Assembly: GCA_913776615.1 (NCBI GenBank)
Contig: CAJYPK010000034.1
Coordinates: forward strand, 62,001-126,000
DNA from: an uncultured Hymenobacter sp.
Lineage (GTDB): Bacteria; Bacteroidota; Bacteroidia; Cytophagales; Hymenobacteraceae
Length of the DNA: 64,000 nucleotides
Direction: 5' to 3'
The notes under the pieces are model-generated. The model did no database searches. It was not told the origin of the DNA and worked only from the letters and a program-made list of their open reading frames with translations. Within the stretch, counting starts at the first letter, position 1, and every line of letters starts with the position of its first letter. Position numbers and translations under genes: made by a program. Shown one piece after another: positions 7,551 to 15,676 of the stretch.

Positions 7551-8992
7551 TAGGCGACACTTACTTTCACCATATTGGCCCGGCCGCGCTCGCTGATGGG
7601 CATGGAGCCCGTCGTGATGAACACGTTGCCCTCCTTCAGGTGGCCCGTGGTGGTAAGGATGTTTCTGATATCAGCAATAGTGCTGTCGGTGCTGTTGAAG
7701 CGGTCGTAGTAGAAGCCACGCACGCCCCATACCAGGCTCAGCACGGTGAGCAGCGCCCGGTTGTCGGTGAAGATGAAGATATCGGCCTTCGGACGATACT
7801 TAGCCAGTTGAAAGGCCGTGTAGCCCTTGCCCGTGAGGCCCGTGATAACGCGGGCGGCCGTGTTCTTGGCCAAGTGGCACGAGGCCGACAGGATGCTATC
7901 CTCCACAAACGTAGATGCGGTGGAGTCAACGGGCCACCACTTATGGAACAACTGGGGGCGGCGGCTCTCCACGCTCAGAATGGTGGCCACCATTGAGCGG
8001 ATTACCTCGGCGGGGTACTGGCCCACGGCGGTTTCGGCCGAGAGCATTACGGCGTCGGCCCCGTCGATTACGGCGTTGGCTACGTCGCTGGTTTCGGCGC
8101 GGGTGGGGCGCGGGGCCGTAATCATGCTCTCCATCATCTGGGTAGCGACGATAACGGGCTTACCGGCCTTGTTGCACTTCTCGATAATCATCTTCTGGGC
8201 CATCGGCACCTCCTCCATCTTCACCTCCACGCCGAGGTCGCCACGGGCCACCATCACGGCATCGGTGAGGGCAATGATTTCGTCGATGTTGCGCAGGCCA
8301 TCGGGCGTCTCAATTTTGGCCACCACGCGGGTATTTTTACCGGACTCCGCAATCAGGTTTTTGATGAAGCGGATGTCATCGGCCTTGCGGGCAAAGCTCA
8401 GCGCCACCCAGTCCACATCGTTGTCGAGGCCAAACTTCAGGTCTTCAATATCCTTCTCGGTCATGCTGGGTGCCGAAACCTCCGAATCGGGCAGGTTGAT
8501 GCCTTTGCGGGGCTTCACGAGGCCACCGTATATCACTTCCACGTCCACTTCCTTATCGCGGTCGGTGGCCAGCACTTTCAGCTCGATTTTGCCATCATCG
8601 ATGAGAATCTGGTCGCCGGGCTTCACGTCGCGGGCCAGCCCGAGGTAGATCGTGCTCAGGCGCGTGGCCGTACTGATTTCCTTTTCGCCGCACACGAGCT
8701 TGATTTTATCGCCGGGCTTGATTTCTACGCCACCACCTTCTACTTCGCCCAGGCGGATTTTCGGCCCTTGCAAGTCTTGCAGCAGGCCCACATTGGTGCG
8801 CAGGTCTTTATTGAGGCGACGCACCGTGTTAATCACCGCCAGATGCTCCTCGTGAGCCCCGTGCGAGAAGTTGAGGCGAAATACATCGACGCCCTCACGG
8901 ATGAGCATCCCAAGGCGCTCGTAGGTGTTGGAAGCCGGGCCTACAGTGGCCACGATTTTAGTCTTATTGAAAGAAATGGGGGACGGTTGCAT
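7550..8992 (-). CDS. pyk: Pyruvate kinase
   Basis: Final ATP-forming step of glycolysis (phosphoenolpyruvate + ADP to pyruvate + ATP). 480 residues. N-terminal KTKIVATVGPAS and FRLNFSHG are standard; the metal and substrate-binding region reads VAKIETPDGLRNIDEI then MVARGDLGVEV, and the ADP/K+ region IVATQMMESM and PTRAETSDVANAVIDGADAVMLS is intact. The small B domain (about 80-180) and the C-terminal allosteric domain are present. Preceded by the IPExxxVDY gene with a 22-base gap, so the two form one transcript. The stop codon touches the TTAACGG repeat arm. Confidence 0.97.
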   Translation of the reverse strand: MQPSPISFNKTKIVATVGPASNTYERLGMLIREGVDVFRLNFSHGAHEEHLAVINTVRRLNKDLRTNVGLLQDLQGPKIRLGEVEGGGVEIKPGDKIKLVCGEKEISTATRLSTIYLGLARDVKPGDQILIDDGKIELKVLATDRDKEVDVEVIYGGLVKPRKGINLPDSEVSAPSMTEKDIEDLKFGLDNDVDWVALSFARKADDIRFIKNLIAESGKNTRVVAKIETPDGLRNIDEIIALTDAVMVARGDLGVEVKMEEVPMAQKMIIEKCNKAGKPVIVATQMMESMITAPRPTRAETSDVANAVIDGADAVMLSAETAVGQYPAEVIRSMVATILSVESRRPQLFHKWWPVDSTASTFVEDSILSASCHLAKNTAARVITGLTGKGYTAFQLAKYRPKADIFIFTDNRALLTVLSLVWGVRGFYYDRFNSTDSTIADIRNILTTTGHLKEGNVFITTGSMPISERGRANMVKVSVA

Positions 8993-9014
8993 GCGGAAAC
9001 AGCTTAGCAGCAGG

Positions 9015-9443
9015 TTAAAAAATCAGGTTTTCTTTGTATTTCAGTTCGTTGGGGTTGAACTCGCTAGCGTAATTTACTTGGGGCAGGGCCGCCAGGCGGT
9101 CGAGTAGCTCGGGGCCGGCCCATTCGTCGGTGCCACCCTGCACTTGTAGCAGATAATCATACTCTCGAATATCGGGAGCTAAAAACGGCTTAGCGAGCGT
9201 AGTGGGCAGGGCAGCCCGGTTGCGCAACAGGCGCAGGGTAAACGCCTCCGTAGCATACAGGTAGTAGCTGAAAGCCAGCGCCCCTTGCTGCACCAGGTTC
9301 AGCACAAAATCGGGCTGGCGCACTAGGCGGATACGGAGATTACGGTTGAGGCTCCAGGCCAGGGTATGCTCGCGGGTGCCCGCCGCGAGGCCAAACAGCG
9401 CGAAGTCACAGTCGTACTCAGCCTCCAGGGTTAGGGTCTTCAT
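9015..9443 (-). CDS. IPExxxVDY family protein
   Basis: 142 residues, acidic and hydrophobic, no signal peptide. The middle stretch IREYDYLLQVQGG and the C-terminal LPQVNYASEFNPNELKYKEN match the Bacteroidota-specific IPExxxVDY family, though the name-giving motif is degenerate here. Function unknown. The location is itself good evidence: in many Bacteroidota this gene sits between the rnc/fabF/acpP cluster and pyk, as here, where it is divergent from acpP and leads into pyk 22 bases downstream. A TAGCTTTG -7 element lies just upstream. Confidence 0.8.
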   Translation of the reverse strand: MKTLTLEAEYDCDFALFGLAAGTREHTLAWSLNRNLRIRLVRQPDFVLNLVQQGALAFSYYLYATEAFTLRLLRNRAALPTTLAKPFLAPDIREYDYLLQVQGGTDEWAGPELLDRLAALPQVNYASEFNPNELKYKENLIF

Positions 9444-9460
9444 GGGTCAGGGGCGGAGTG

Positions 9461-9468
9461 CAAAGCTA
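9461..9468 (-). promoter_or_regulatory. Candidate -7 element for the IPExxxVDY-pyk unit
   Basis: On the minus strand TAGCTTTG fits TAnnTTTG, 18-25 bases upstream of the ATG; a TTCG 17 bases further upstream could serve as a weak -33. Divergent from acpP. Confidence 0.45.
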
Positions 9469-9606
9469 CACCTTTCGGCGGGCCGCGAACTGTCTCCGAA
9501 CAGGGGCAAGCCAAAATATTGTACGCCTCCCGAACGGGGGTTTCGCGGAGTAGTTGCCAAACGATGCGTTACTTTGCAGACAAGTTTCCCCTTAACCACG
9601 ACTGCA

Positions 9607-9843
9607 ATGTCTGAAATCGCCGAAAAAGTAAAAGCCATCATTATCGACAAGCTGGGCGTTGAAGCCTCGGAAGTAACTCCGGAAGCCAGCTTCACCAACG
9701 ACCTGGGTGCCGATTCGCTCGACACCGTGGAGCTGATCATGGAATTCGAAAAAGAATTCAACGTTAGCATCCCCGATGACCAGGCTGAAAACATCCAGAC
9801 TGTGGGCCAGGCTGTAACCTACCTCGAAGAGCACGCCAAGTAG
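9607..9843 (+). CDS. acpP: Acyl carrier protein
   Basis: 78 residues, highly acidic, the carrier of growing acyl chains in fatty acid synthesis. The phosphopantetheine attachment serine is Ser37 in LGADSLDTVEL. The ATG at 9607 gives the canonical MSEIAEKVKAIII start; the longer open frame upstream is not similar to ACP. fabF and rnc follow on the same strand, the usual Bacteroidota order. A strong hairpin (9958-9985) and an inverted-repeat pair separate acpP from fabF, which would allow acpP to be made in excess. Confidence 0.97.
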   Translation: MSEIAEKVKAIIIDKLGVEASEVTPEASFTNDLGADSLDTVELIMEFEKEFNVSIPDDQAENIQTVGQAVTYLEEHAK

Positions 9844-10070
9844 GACCGCAGATTTAACGGATTTAACGGATTTCGCGGATACGCCTGCTGCGCAGGCTGA
9901 CTTTTCTTCTTGCGATTTCTGGAGTCCGTTGGTTTGCGCCGTTCAGAGTTCCTTTAGACCGGCCGGCTCACTGCCGGCCGGTTTTGCGGTTTATACCTGC
10001 GCCCTACCGGCTTAGTCAAGCCTGCGCAGCAGGCGTATCCGCGAAATCCGTTAAATCCGTTAAATCTGCG
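9844..10070. repeat. TTAACGG-family paired inverted repeat between acpP and fabF
   Basis: Left arm 9844-9901 begins at the base after the acpP stop with GACCGCAGATTTAACGGATT; right arm 10013-10070 is the inverted partner and ends ATCTGCG six bases before the fabF ATG. The two arms share the local variant CGCCTGCTGCGCAGG. The 111-base interior holds the acpP terminator. Confidence 0.92.
9958..9985 (+). terminator. Rho-independent terminator of acpP
   Basis: ACCGGCCGG and CCGGCCGGT pair around a 7-base loop, followed by TTTT. Located between the arms of the inverted repeat pair. Confidence 0.8.
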
Positions 10071-10075
10071 ATTTT

Positions 10076-11332
10076 ATGTCGTCAATTCGCCGCGTTGTTG
10101 TTACCGGTATCGGGGCTATTACTCCGCTGGGCAGTACTGCGCCTGCCTACTGGGAAGGCCTTAAAAATGGGGTGAGCGGAGCTGCTCCCATCACCCGCTT
10201 CGATGCGACCAAGTTCAAAACGCGCTTTGCCTGCGAGGTAAAGAACTACAACGCGACCGATTACTTCGAGCGCAAGCAGGCTCCGAAGATGGACTTGTTT
10301 ACGCAGTTTGCCGTTATCGCTTCCGACGAGGCGATTGCCGACGCGGGTCTGCTCGAAGGTGTGAATAAGGACCGCGTGGGCGTAATCTGGGGCTCGGGCA
10401 TCGGCGGGCTGAAGTCATTGCAGGAAGAATGCTTTCAGTTTGAGCGCGGCGATGGTACTCCCCGCTACTCGCCGTTCTTCATCCCGCGCATGATTGCCGA
10501 CTCCTCGTCGGGCAACATCTCCATCAAAAACGGCTTCCGCGGTCCCAACTACGTTACGACCTCGGCCTGCGCCTCGTCGAACGACGCCATTATCGCGGCC
10601 TTCAACAATATCCGCCTCGGCCTGGCCGACGCCATCGTGACGGGCGGCTCGGAGGCCGCCATCACCGAATCGGGCGTGGGTGGCTTCAACGCCCTCAAGG
10701 CCATGAGCGAGCGCAACGACGATCCGGCTTCGGCCTCGCGCCCCTACGACAAGGACCGCGATGGCTTCGTGCTGGGTGAAGGCTCGGGGGCGCTGGTGCT
10801 TGAAGAATATGAGCACGCCAAGGCCCGCGGCGCGAAAATCTACTGCGAGATTATCGGTGGCGGCATGTCGTCGGACGCTTACCACATCACGGCCCCCGAC
10901 CCCAGCGGCTCGGGCGTGGTACTGGTAATGCAGAATGCTCTGCGCGACGCAGGTATCCGGCCCGACGAAGTAGACTACATCAACACCCACGGCACGAGCA
11001 CGCCGCTCGGCGACGGGGCCGAGATTAAGGCCATCGAAACCGTATTTGGTGAGCACGCGGCCAAGCTCAACATCTCTTCGACCAAGAGCATGACCGGCCA
11101 CTTGCTGGGCGGTGCGGGCGGTATCGAGGCCGTAGCATCTATTTTGGCGATTCAGCACGGCATCGTGCCGCCGACCATCAACCTGCACACGCCCGACCCG
11201 GAAATCAACCAGAATCTGAATTTCACGCCCAACGTGGCGCAGCAGCGCACCGTGAACGTGGCCGTTAGCAACACTTTCGGTTTTGGGGGGCACAACACCA
11301 CGGTAGTGTTCCGCAAGCTGACCGCAGATTAA
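10076..11332 (+). CDS. fabF: Beta-ketoacyl-ACP synthase II
   Basis: Condenses malonyl-ACP with acyl-ACP in fatty acid elongation. 418 residues. The nucleophile is Cys165 in TTSACASSND; the two catalytic histidines are in NTHGTSTPLGD (near 305) and SMTGHLLGGAG (near 342); the C-terminal NTFGFGGHN loop is present. Directly follows acpP, which supplies its carrier. The last residues and the stop (…KLTAD) are encoded by the start of the downstream repeat arm (ACCGCAGATTAA), so the native C-terminus has been replaced or trimmed by the repeat. Confidence 0.97.
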   Translation: MSSIRRVVVTGIGAITPLGSTAPAYWEGLKNGVSGAAPITRFDATKFKTRFACEVKNYNATDYFERKQAPKMDLFTQFAVIASDEAIADAGLLEGVNKDRVGVIWGSGIGGLKSLQEECFQFERGDGTPRYSPFFIPRMIADSSSGNISIKNGFRGPNYVTTSACASSNDAIIAAFNNIRLGLADAIVTGGSEAAITESGVGGFNALKAMSERNDDPASASRPYDKDRDGFVLGEGSGALVLEEYEHAKARGAKIYCEIIGGGMSSDAYHITAPDPSGSGVVLVMQNALRDAGIRPDEVDYINTHGTSTPLGDGAEIKAIETVFGEHAAKLNISSTKSMTGHLLGGAGGIEAVASILAIQHGIVPPTINLHTPDPEINQNLNFTPNVAQQRTVNVAVSNTFGFGGHNTTVVFRKLTAD

Positions 11333-11523
11333 ACGGATTTAACGGATTTCGGGGATACGCCTGCTGCGCAGGCTGACTAGGTGGTTGCGTGTTCGCGCCT
11401 TTTGCTCGCTTAGTCAGCCCGCGGAGCGGGCGTATCCCCGAAATTTGTTCTACCAGCTAGTCAGCCCGCCGCCGGAGGCAGGCGAGCGTATCCCCGAAAT
11501 CCGTTAAATCCGTTTAATCTGCG
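11321..11523. repeat. TTAACGG-family repeat between fabF and rnc, one left arm and two right arms
   Basis: Left arm 11321-11380 begins inside the fabF coding end; a shortened right arm lies at 11410-11445 and a full right arm at 11458-11523, ending CCGTTTAATCTGCG immediately before the rnc ATG. No other content is seen in the gap. Confidence 0.9.
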
Positions 11524-12258
11524 ATGCCTTTACCTCTCTTTGGTCTGTTTCGGCGGTTGCTGGGCAGCGATAAGCAGTTTCGGCAGGCCGTGGCCACCGT
11601 CATTGGCCAAGACCCCCAAAATGCCCGGCTCTACCAGTTGGCCTTCACGCACTCTTCGGTGGTGAAACAAGACCCTGGCGCGGGCCGGCACCAAAGCAAC
11701 GAGCGACTGGAGTTTCTGGGCGACGCCGTGCTGGGTACCGTCGTGGCCGAGTATCTATTTCGCAAGTTTCCCTACGAGCAGGAAGGCTTCCTGACCGAGA
11801 CGCGCTCGCGCATCGTGAACCGCGAAAGCCTCAACGCCATTGCCCTCAAAATGGGCCTCGACAAGCTGGTGCAGCTCGACGCCACCCAAAACCGCGTGGC
11901 CCGCTCGCGCTCCGTCAATGGCAACGCGCTGGAAGCCCTGGTAGGTGCCGTGTACCTGGACCTGGGCTACAAAGCTGCCCGCAAGTTTGTGCTGAAAGGC
12001 TTAATCAAGCCGTTTGTAGATGTTAATAAGCTGACTACCACGGTTTCCAACCACAAGAGCAAGCTGATTGAGTGGGCGCAGCGCAACGGCAAGGAAGTGC
12101 GCTACGAGCTCAGCGGCGAGCCCCGGCCGGGCGGCGTGATGGAGTTTACGGCCACGGTATTTTTGAGCGGGGAGGTCGTAGCTACCGGCATGGGCCTTAA
12201 TAAGAAACAAGCGGAGCAGCTCGCCGCCGAGCGAGCGCTGACGGCGCTAGGGGTGTGA
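11524..12258 (+). CDS. rnc: Ribonuclease III
   Basis: Endonuclease specific for double-stranded RNA, acting in rRNA processing and mRNA turnover. 244 residues. N-terminal RNase III domain with the signature NERLEFLGDAVLGTV carrying the catalytic Glu/Asp, and a second acidic cluster NALEALVGAVYLDLG. The C-terminal double-stranded-RNA-binding domain (about 175-244) ends with KKQAEQLAAERALTAL. Lies in the conserved acpP-fabF-rnc order. The ATG directly abuts the inverted repeat arm, so no separate ribosome-binding region exists between repeat and start. Confidence 0.96.
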   Translation: MPLPLFGLFRRLLGSDKQFRQAVATVIGQDPQNARLYQLAFTHSSVVKQDPGAGRHQSNERLEFLGDAVLGTVVAEYLFRKFPYEQEGFLTETRSRIVNRESLNAIALKMGLDKLVQLDATQNRVARSRSVNGNALEALVGAVYLDLGYKAARKFVLKGLIKPFVDVNKLTTTVSNHKSKLIEWAQRNGKEVRYELSGEPRPGGVMEFTATVFLSGEVVATGMGLNKKQAEQLAAERALTALGV

Positions 12259-12259
12259 G

Positions 12260-12364
12260 CGGTGAATTAGTGAGTTGACGAAATAGTGAGTTTAGCAGGT
12301 GAAAACATAGTGCGCGAACGGACGGTAAACAATTCACCATTTCACTACCTCACCAACTCACCGA
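12260..12364. repeat. Inverted stuttering repeat (GTGAATTAGTGAG family) between rnc and nadE
   Basis: Left: GTGAATTAGTGAGTTGACGAAATAGTGAG; right: TTCACCATTTCACTACCTCACCAACTCACC. The inner roughly 40 bases are unrelated. Same family as 3966-4086. It begins one base after the rnc stop and ends two bases before the nadE ATG. Confidence 0.85.
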
Positions 12365-12365
12365 T

Positions 12366-14297
12366 ATGCGCATCGCCGGAGCCGCCCTCAACCAGATTCC
12401 CTTCGACTGGGCTCATAATATTCAGAATATCAGCGCGGCCATTACCCAGGCTAAGGCCGAGGGCGTGGAGCTGCTGTGCCTGCCCGAGCTGTGCCTGACG
12501 GGTTACAACTGCGAGGACCTGTTTTTGAGCGACTGGCTGCCGGCGGCGGCGCTGGCGCAGCTGCAAAAAATCCGGCCGCTCACCGAGGGCATTTGCGTGG
12601 TGGTGGGGCTGCCCGTGCGGCTGGCCCACCGCACCTACAACACCGCCGCCGTGCTGCGCGACGGGCAAATTCTGGGCTTCGCGGCCAAGCAGTTTCTGGC
12701 CAACGACGGGGTGCACTACGAAACGCGCTTCTTCGTGCCGTGGGTGGCGGGCGAAACGACCACCGTGGAGCACGCGGGCGAAAGCTGGCCGCTGGGCGAC
12801 CTCACGTTTGAGCACCGGGGCGTGCGCTTCGGGTTTGAGATTTGCGAAGACGCCTGGCGACCCGACGACGTGCGGCCCGCCTGCCGGCTCGTGGGCAAGG
12901 TGGACTTGATTATCAATCCCTCGGCCAGCCACTTTGCGATGAGCAAGACCGACGTGCGCTACAAGCTGGTGCTCAACGCCTCGCGCAAGTTTACCTGCAC
13001 CTACCTCTACGCCAACCTGCTGGGCAACGAAGCGGGCCGCACCATCTACGACGGGGAGATTTTGATTGCCCGCAATGGCCACCTGCTCAAGCGCAACCAG
13101 CTCCTGAGCTTCAAGGAAGTGGATATGGAGTGGGCCGACGTAGACTTCGGCCAGCCGCTGGCGATGGCCGACACCATCGTGCCACTGCCCGAGCCCGACG
13201 AGTACCGCGAGCTCAACCAGGCCATGAGCCTCGGTTTGTTTGATTACCTGCGCAAGGCCCGCAGCCGGGGCTTTGTGCTGAGCCTCAGCGGCGGGGCTGA
13301 CTCGTGCTTCTGTGCCGTGGGCGTGGCCGAGATGGTCCGCCTGGGCGTGGAGGAGCTGGGCGAGGAAGAATTCAAGCGCCGCAGCGGGGCCTTCGACGAG
13401 GCTAAAGCGGTGACGGTGCAGGCGGGCGCGGGCGGCGCGGCCGTGCAGCAGGCCTCCGACGTGAACAATGCCGCCGCGCCTGAAAATCAGAAGCCCGCCA
13501 CGCCCAATCAGCAGCTCGTCAACCATTTGCTCACCTGCGCCTACCAGGGTACCGTCAACTCATCGGACGATACGCTGAACTCGGCCCGCGAGCTGGCCGA
13601 CAGCATCGGTGCCCGCTTTTTCGACTGGACAATAGACGACGAAGTAGCCGGCTACGTGGGAAAAATCGAGCACGCCCTGGGCCGCGAGCTGACCTGGCAG
13701 ACCGACGACCTGGCCCTGCAAAACATCCAGGCGCGGGTGCGGGCCCCCGGCATCTGGCTGCTGGCCAACGTGCAAAACTGCTTGCTCATCACCACTTCCA
13801 ACCGCTCGGAGGCCAGCGTGGGCTACTGCACCATGGACGGCGACACGGCCGGCAGCATCTCCCCCATCGCGGGCGTCGATAAAGATTTCGTCAAGAAATG
13901 GCTGCGCTGGGCCGAAGCCTCGCTGGGCTACGAAGCCCTGCGCCACGTCAACGCCCTGCAACCCACCGCCGAGCTGCGCCCGCTGGCCGACAAGCAAACC
14001 GACGAGCGCGACCTCATGCCCTATGCCCTGCTCAACCGCATCGAGCGACTGGCTTTTTACGACCGCCTGGCGCCGGCCGCCGTGTTGGCCCAGCTCGTGG
14101 CCGAGGAGCCCAGCCACGATCCCGAGCAGCTGCGCGCCTACGTCAATCGCTTCTACCAGCTCTGGAGCCGCAACCAGTGGAAGCGCGAGCGCTACGCCCC
14201 CAGCTTCCACCTCGACGATTACAACGTGGACCCGCGCTCGTGGCTGCGCTTCCCCATCCTCAGCGGGGGCTTCGGGGAGGAGTTGGCGGGGCTTTAA
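12366..14297 (+). CDS. nadE: Glutamine-hydrolysing NAD+ synthetase
   Basis: Last step of NAD+ synthesis: amidates nicotinic acid adenine dinucleotide with glutamine-derived ammonia. 643 residues, the two-domain form. The N-terminal nitrilase-like glutaminase has Glu in LLCLPELCLTGY and Cys in FGFEICEDAW. The C-terminal synthetase has the ATP pyrophosphatase P-loop LSLSGGADS (near residue 303) and the substrate motif SSDDT. Between them, near residues 335-385, is an Ala/Gln/Asn-rich stretch that looks like a low-complexity insert. Preceded by an inverted repeat; likely its own transcript or read through from rnc. Confidence 0.96.
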   Translation: MRIAGAALNQIPFDWAHNIQNISAAITQAKAEGVELLCLPELCLTGYNCEDLFLSDWLPAAALAQLQKIRPLTEGICVVVGLPVRLAHRTYNTAAVLRDGQILGFAAKQFLANDGVHYETRFFVPWVAGETTTVEHAGESWPLGDLTFEHRGVRFGFEICEDAWRPDDVRPACRLVGKVDLIINPSASHFAMSKTDVRYKLVLNASRKFTCTYLYANLLGNEAGRTIYDGEILIARNGHLLKRNQLLSFKEVDMEWADVDFGQPLAMADTIVPLPEPDEYRELNQAMSLGLFDYLRKARSRGFVLSLSGGADSCFCAVGVAEMVRLGVEELGEEEFKRRSGAFDEAKAVTVQAGAGGAAVQQASDVNNAAAPENQKPATPNQQLVNHLLTCAYQGTVNSSDDTLNSARELADSIGARFFDWTIDDEVAGYVGKIEHALGRELTWQTDDLALQNIQARVRAPGIWLLANVQNCLLITTSNRSEASVGYCTMDGDTAGSISPIAGVDKDFVKKWLRWAEASLGYEALRHVNALQPTAELRPLADKQTDERDLMPYALLNRIERLAFYDRLAPAAVLAQLVAEEPSHDPEQLRAYVNRFYQLWSRNQWKRERYAPSFHLDDYNVDPRSWLRFPILSGGFGEELAGL

Positions 14298-14388
14298 TGG
14301 CTGGCTGTGGTGCTTAACTCGGCTAGTGCCAGAAGGTCTTGAGCACAGCCAATGGCTTTTATGGACTGGCTACGTTGCCCTATACCAT

Positions 14389-14473
14389 CTGTCATTGCGA
14401 GCGCGGCGAAGCAATCGCACCCATTTAGTGCGGCCGTGCAGGTGCGATTGCTTCGCTGCGCTCGCAATGACAG
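14389..14473. repeat. Inverted repeat, GTCATTGCGAGCG family, 33-bp arms
   Basis: Arm 1 (14389-14421) begins CTGTCATTGCGAGCGCGGCG and arm 2 (14441-14473) is its reverse complement with one mismatch; the loop is 19 bases. A related shorter pair is at 53181-53244. It may act as a terminator for nadE although no T run follows. Confidence 0.88.
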
Positions 14474-14663
14474 ATAGTGTAGAGCCAATAAATAATAAGA
14501 CAAACTGACTTCCTGGTTTTAAGGCAGTTGGGCTCCTAGCCTGGAAAAACTTTACATAAAATTTGAAACAGCGCAAGTTTTTCGAGGCAAAGGCACCTAA
14601 GCAGACGTAACGCCAGCCGCCCGAGGTTGGCACTGCGTAGCCCTTACCTCGCGGCGTTGTTTT
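14474..14663 (+). other. Leader region of the ECF sigma factor gene
   Basis: Part of a 366-base gap without genes (14298-14663). Past the repeat it is AT-rich around 14500-14570 (for example TTTACATAAAATTTG), the likely promoter area, then GC-rich up to the start. No ORF, RNA structure or operator can be named. Confidence 0.3.
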
Positions 14664-15302
14664 ATGGCTTGCAGCCTGCCCCTGTCCATTACTTCCGAAT
14701 CGCCCGCGCCCGGCGCAACTACCAGCGTAGTCTCAGCCGACGACGAATTGCTCGCCCAGCTTCGGCAGGGCAGTGAATTGGCCTTTCGTACGCTCGTCAC
14801 CCGTTACCAGGACCGCATTTATCGCACGGCGTTTTCGCTGCTGCGCTCGGCGGAAGAGGCGGAAGATGTGGCCCAGGAAGTTTTTGTGGAAGTATACCAG
14901 ACGGTAGGGCAGTTTCGGGGGGCGGCGGCCTTGAGCACCTGGCTGTACCGGCTTGCCACGTCGCGGGCCTTGCAACACCTTCGCCGTAGGTCTGCCAAGA
15001 AGCGCTTCGCCTACTTCACCAGCCTGCTGGGCTTCGACAACCGCCTTCTGCACGACCCGCCCGACCACGCGCACCCGCACGCGCTGCTAGAGAGCCAGCA
15101 GGGGCTGCACCTGCTGCTAGCCCATATCGGCCGCCTACCCAGCCAGCAGCAAGTTGCCTTCACGCTGCGCTACGAGCAAGAACTCAGCTACGAGGAAATC
15201 GCGGCGGTGCTCGATACTACTACGGCCGCGGTAGAATCCTTGCTCTTTCGGGCGCGGCAAACGCTGCGTCGCCACCTGCAATCACCCGCCCGCCATGTCT
15301 AA
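14664..15302 (+). CDS. ECF-type RNA polymerase sigma factor
   Basis: 212 residues. Region 2 is LAQLRQGSELAFRTLVTRYQ through EEAEDVAQEVFVEVY, with the polar DVAQEVF stretch that contacts core polymerase and the -10 region; region 4 is SQQQVAFTLRYEQELSYEEI followed by the helix-turn-helix AAVLDTTTAAVESLLFRARQ. No region 1.1 or 3, so group 4 (ECF). The linker between regions 2 and 4 is somewhat long (about residues 110-150). Overlaps the next small membrane-protein gene by eight bases (ATGTCTAA), so the two are translationally coupled, the arrangement expected of a sigma factor and its membrane anti-sigma. Regulon not visible here. Confidence 0.92.
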   Translation: MACSLPLSITSESPAPGATTSVVSADDELLAQLRQGSELAFRTLVTRYQDRIYRTAFSLLRSAEEAEDVAQEVFVEVYQTVGQFRGAAALSTWLYRLATSRALQHLRRRSAKKRFAYFTSLLGFDNRLLHDPPDHAHPHALLESQQGLHLLLAHIGRLPSQQQVAFTLRYEQELSYEEIAAVLDTTTAAVESLLFRARQTLRRHLQSPARHV

Positions 15303-15585
15303 ACCAACCCTCCGCCCGGGCTCCGATGAGGAATGGGAAGCCCTCTTGCAACAGCTACGGCAAGTACCCCCGACGCAGCCCCGACCGTTTTTCTACACCC
15401 GCGTGCGGGCGCGGCTCGCCGCGCAGGAATCTGCCGCCCGGAGTAGCTGGCCCGGCCGGCTGCGCCGCCCAGCCTACGTAGCGCTGCTGGGTTTGCTGGG
15501 GCTGGCCATGAGCGGCGATGGCGTGGTGCTACCACCGGCAGCCCCGCATCCGGCCAGCCCGGCCAACCGGCCGCTGGCGCACTGA
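15295..15585 (+). CDS. Small single-pass membrane protein, possible anti-sigma factor
   Basis: 96 residues. Polar N-terminus (DEEWEALLQQLRQVPPTQPR) containing a PFFYTRVRARLAAQE helix, then one membrane segment (AYVALLGLLGLAMSG) and a short proline/alanine-rich tail. The layout, a cytoplasmic helix plus a single membrane pass, and the eight-base overlap with the upstream sigma gene suggest a minimal anti-sigma. It lacks the zinc-binding HxxxCxxC motif of ZAS anti-sigmas and any periplasmic sensor domain, so this role is inferred from position. Otherwise unrecognised. Confidence 0.65.
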   Translation: MSKPTLRPGSDEEWEALLQQLRQVPPTQPRPFFYTRVRARLAAQESAARSSWPGRLRRPAYVALLGLLGLAMSGDGVVLPPAAPHPASPANRPLAH

Positions 15586-15621
15586 TTTTTCGCCAACCTG
15601 CTTCGACTAAGCCGGGCCGAC

Positions 15622-15651
15622 TTTCGGCCGGCAGAGTACGGAGTACCTTTG
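15622..15651 (+). promoter_or_regulatory. Candidate promoter for lgt
   Basis: TACCTTTG (15644-15651) fits TAnnTTTG exactly; TTTC at 15622-15625, 18 bases earlier, is a one-off match to the -33 TTTG. The -7 lies 26 bases before the lgt ATG. Confidence 0.55.
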
Positions 15652-15676
15652 ACTCCTCTCGCATTTTTGTTACTGT

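Noticed and set aside
12345..13526. 393-codon minus-strand frame over nadE
   Set aside because: Antisense to nadE; no domain and unusual His/Ala/Val content.
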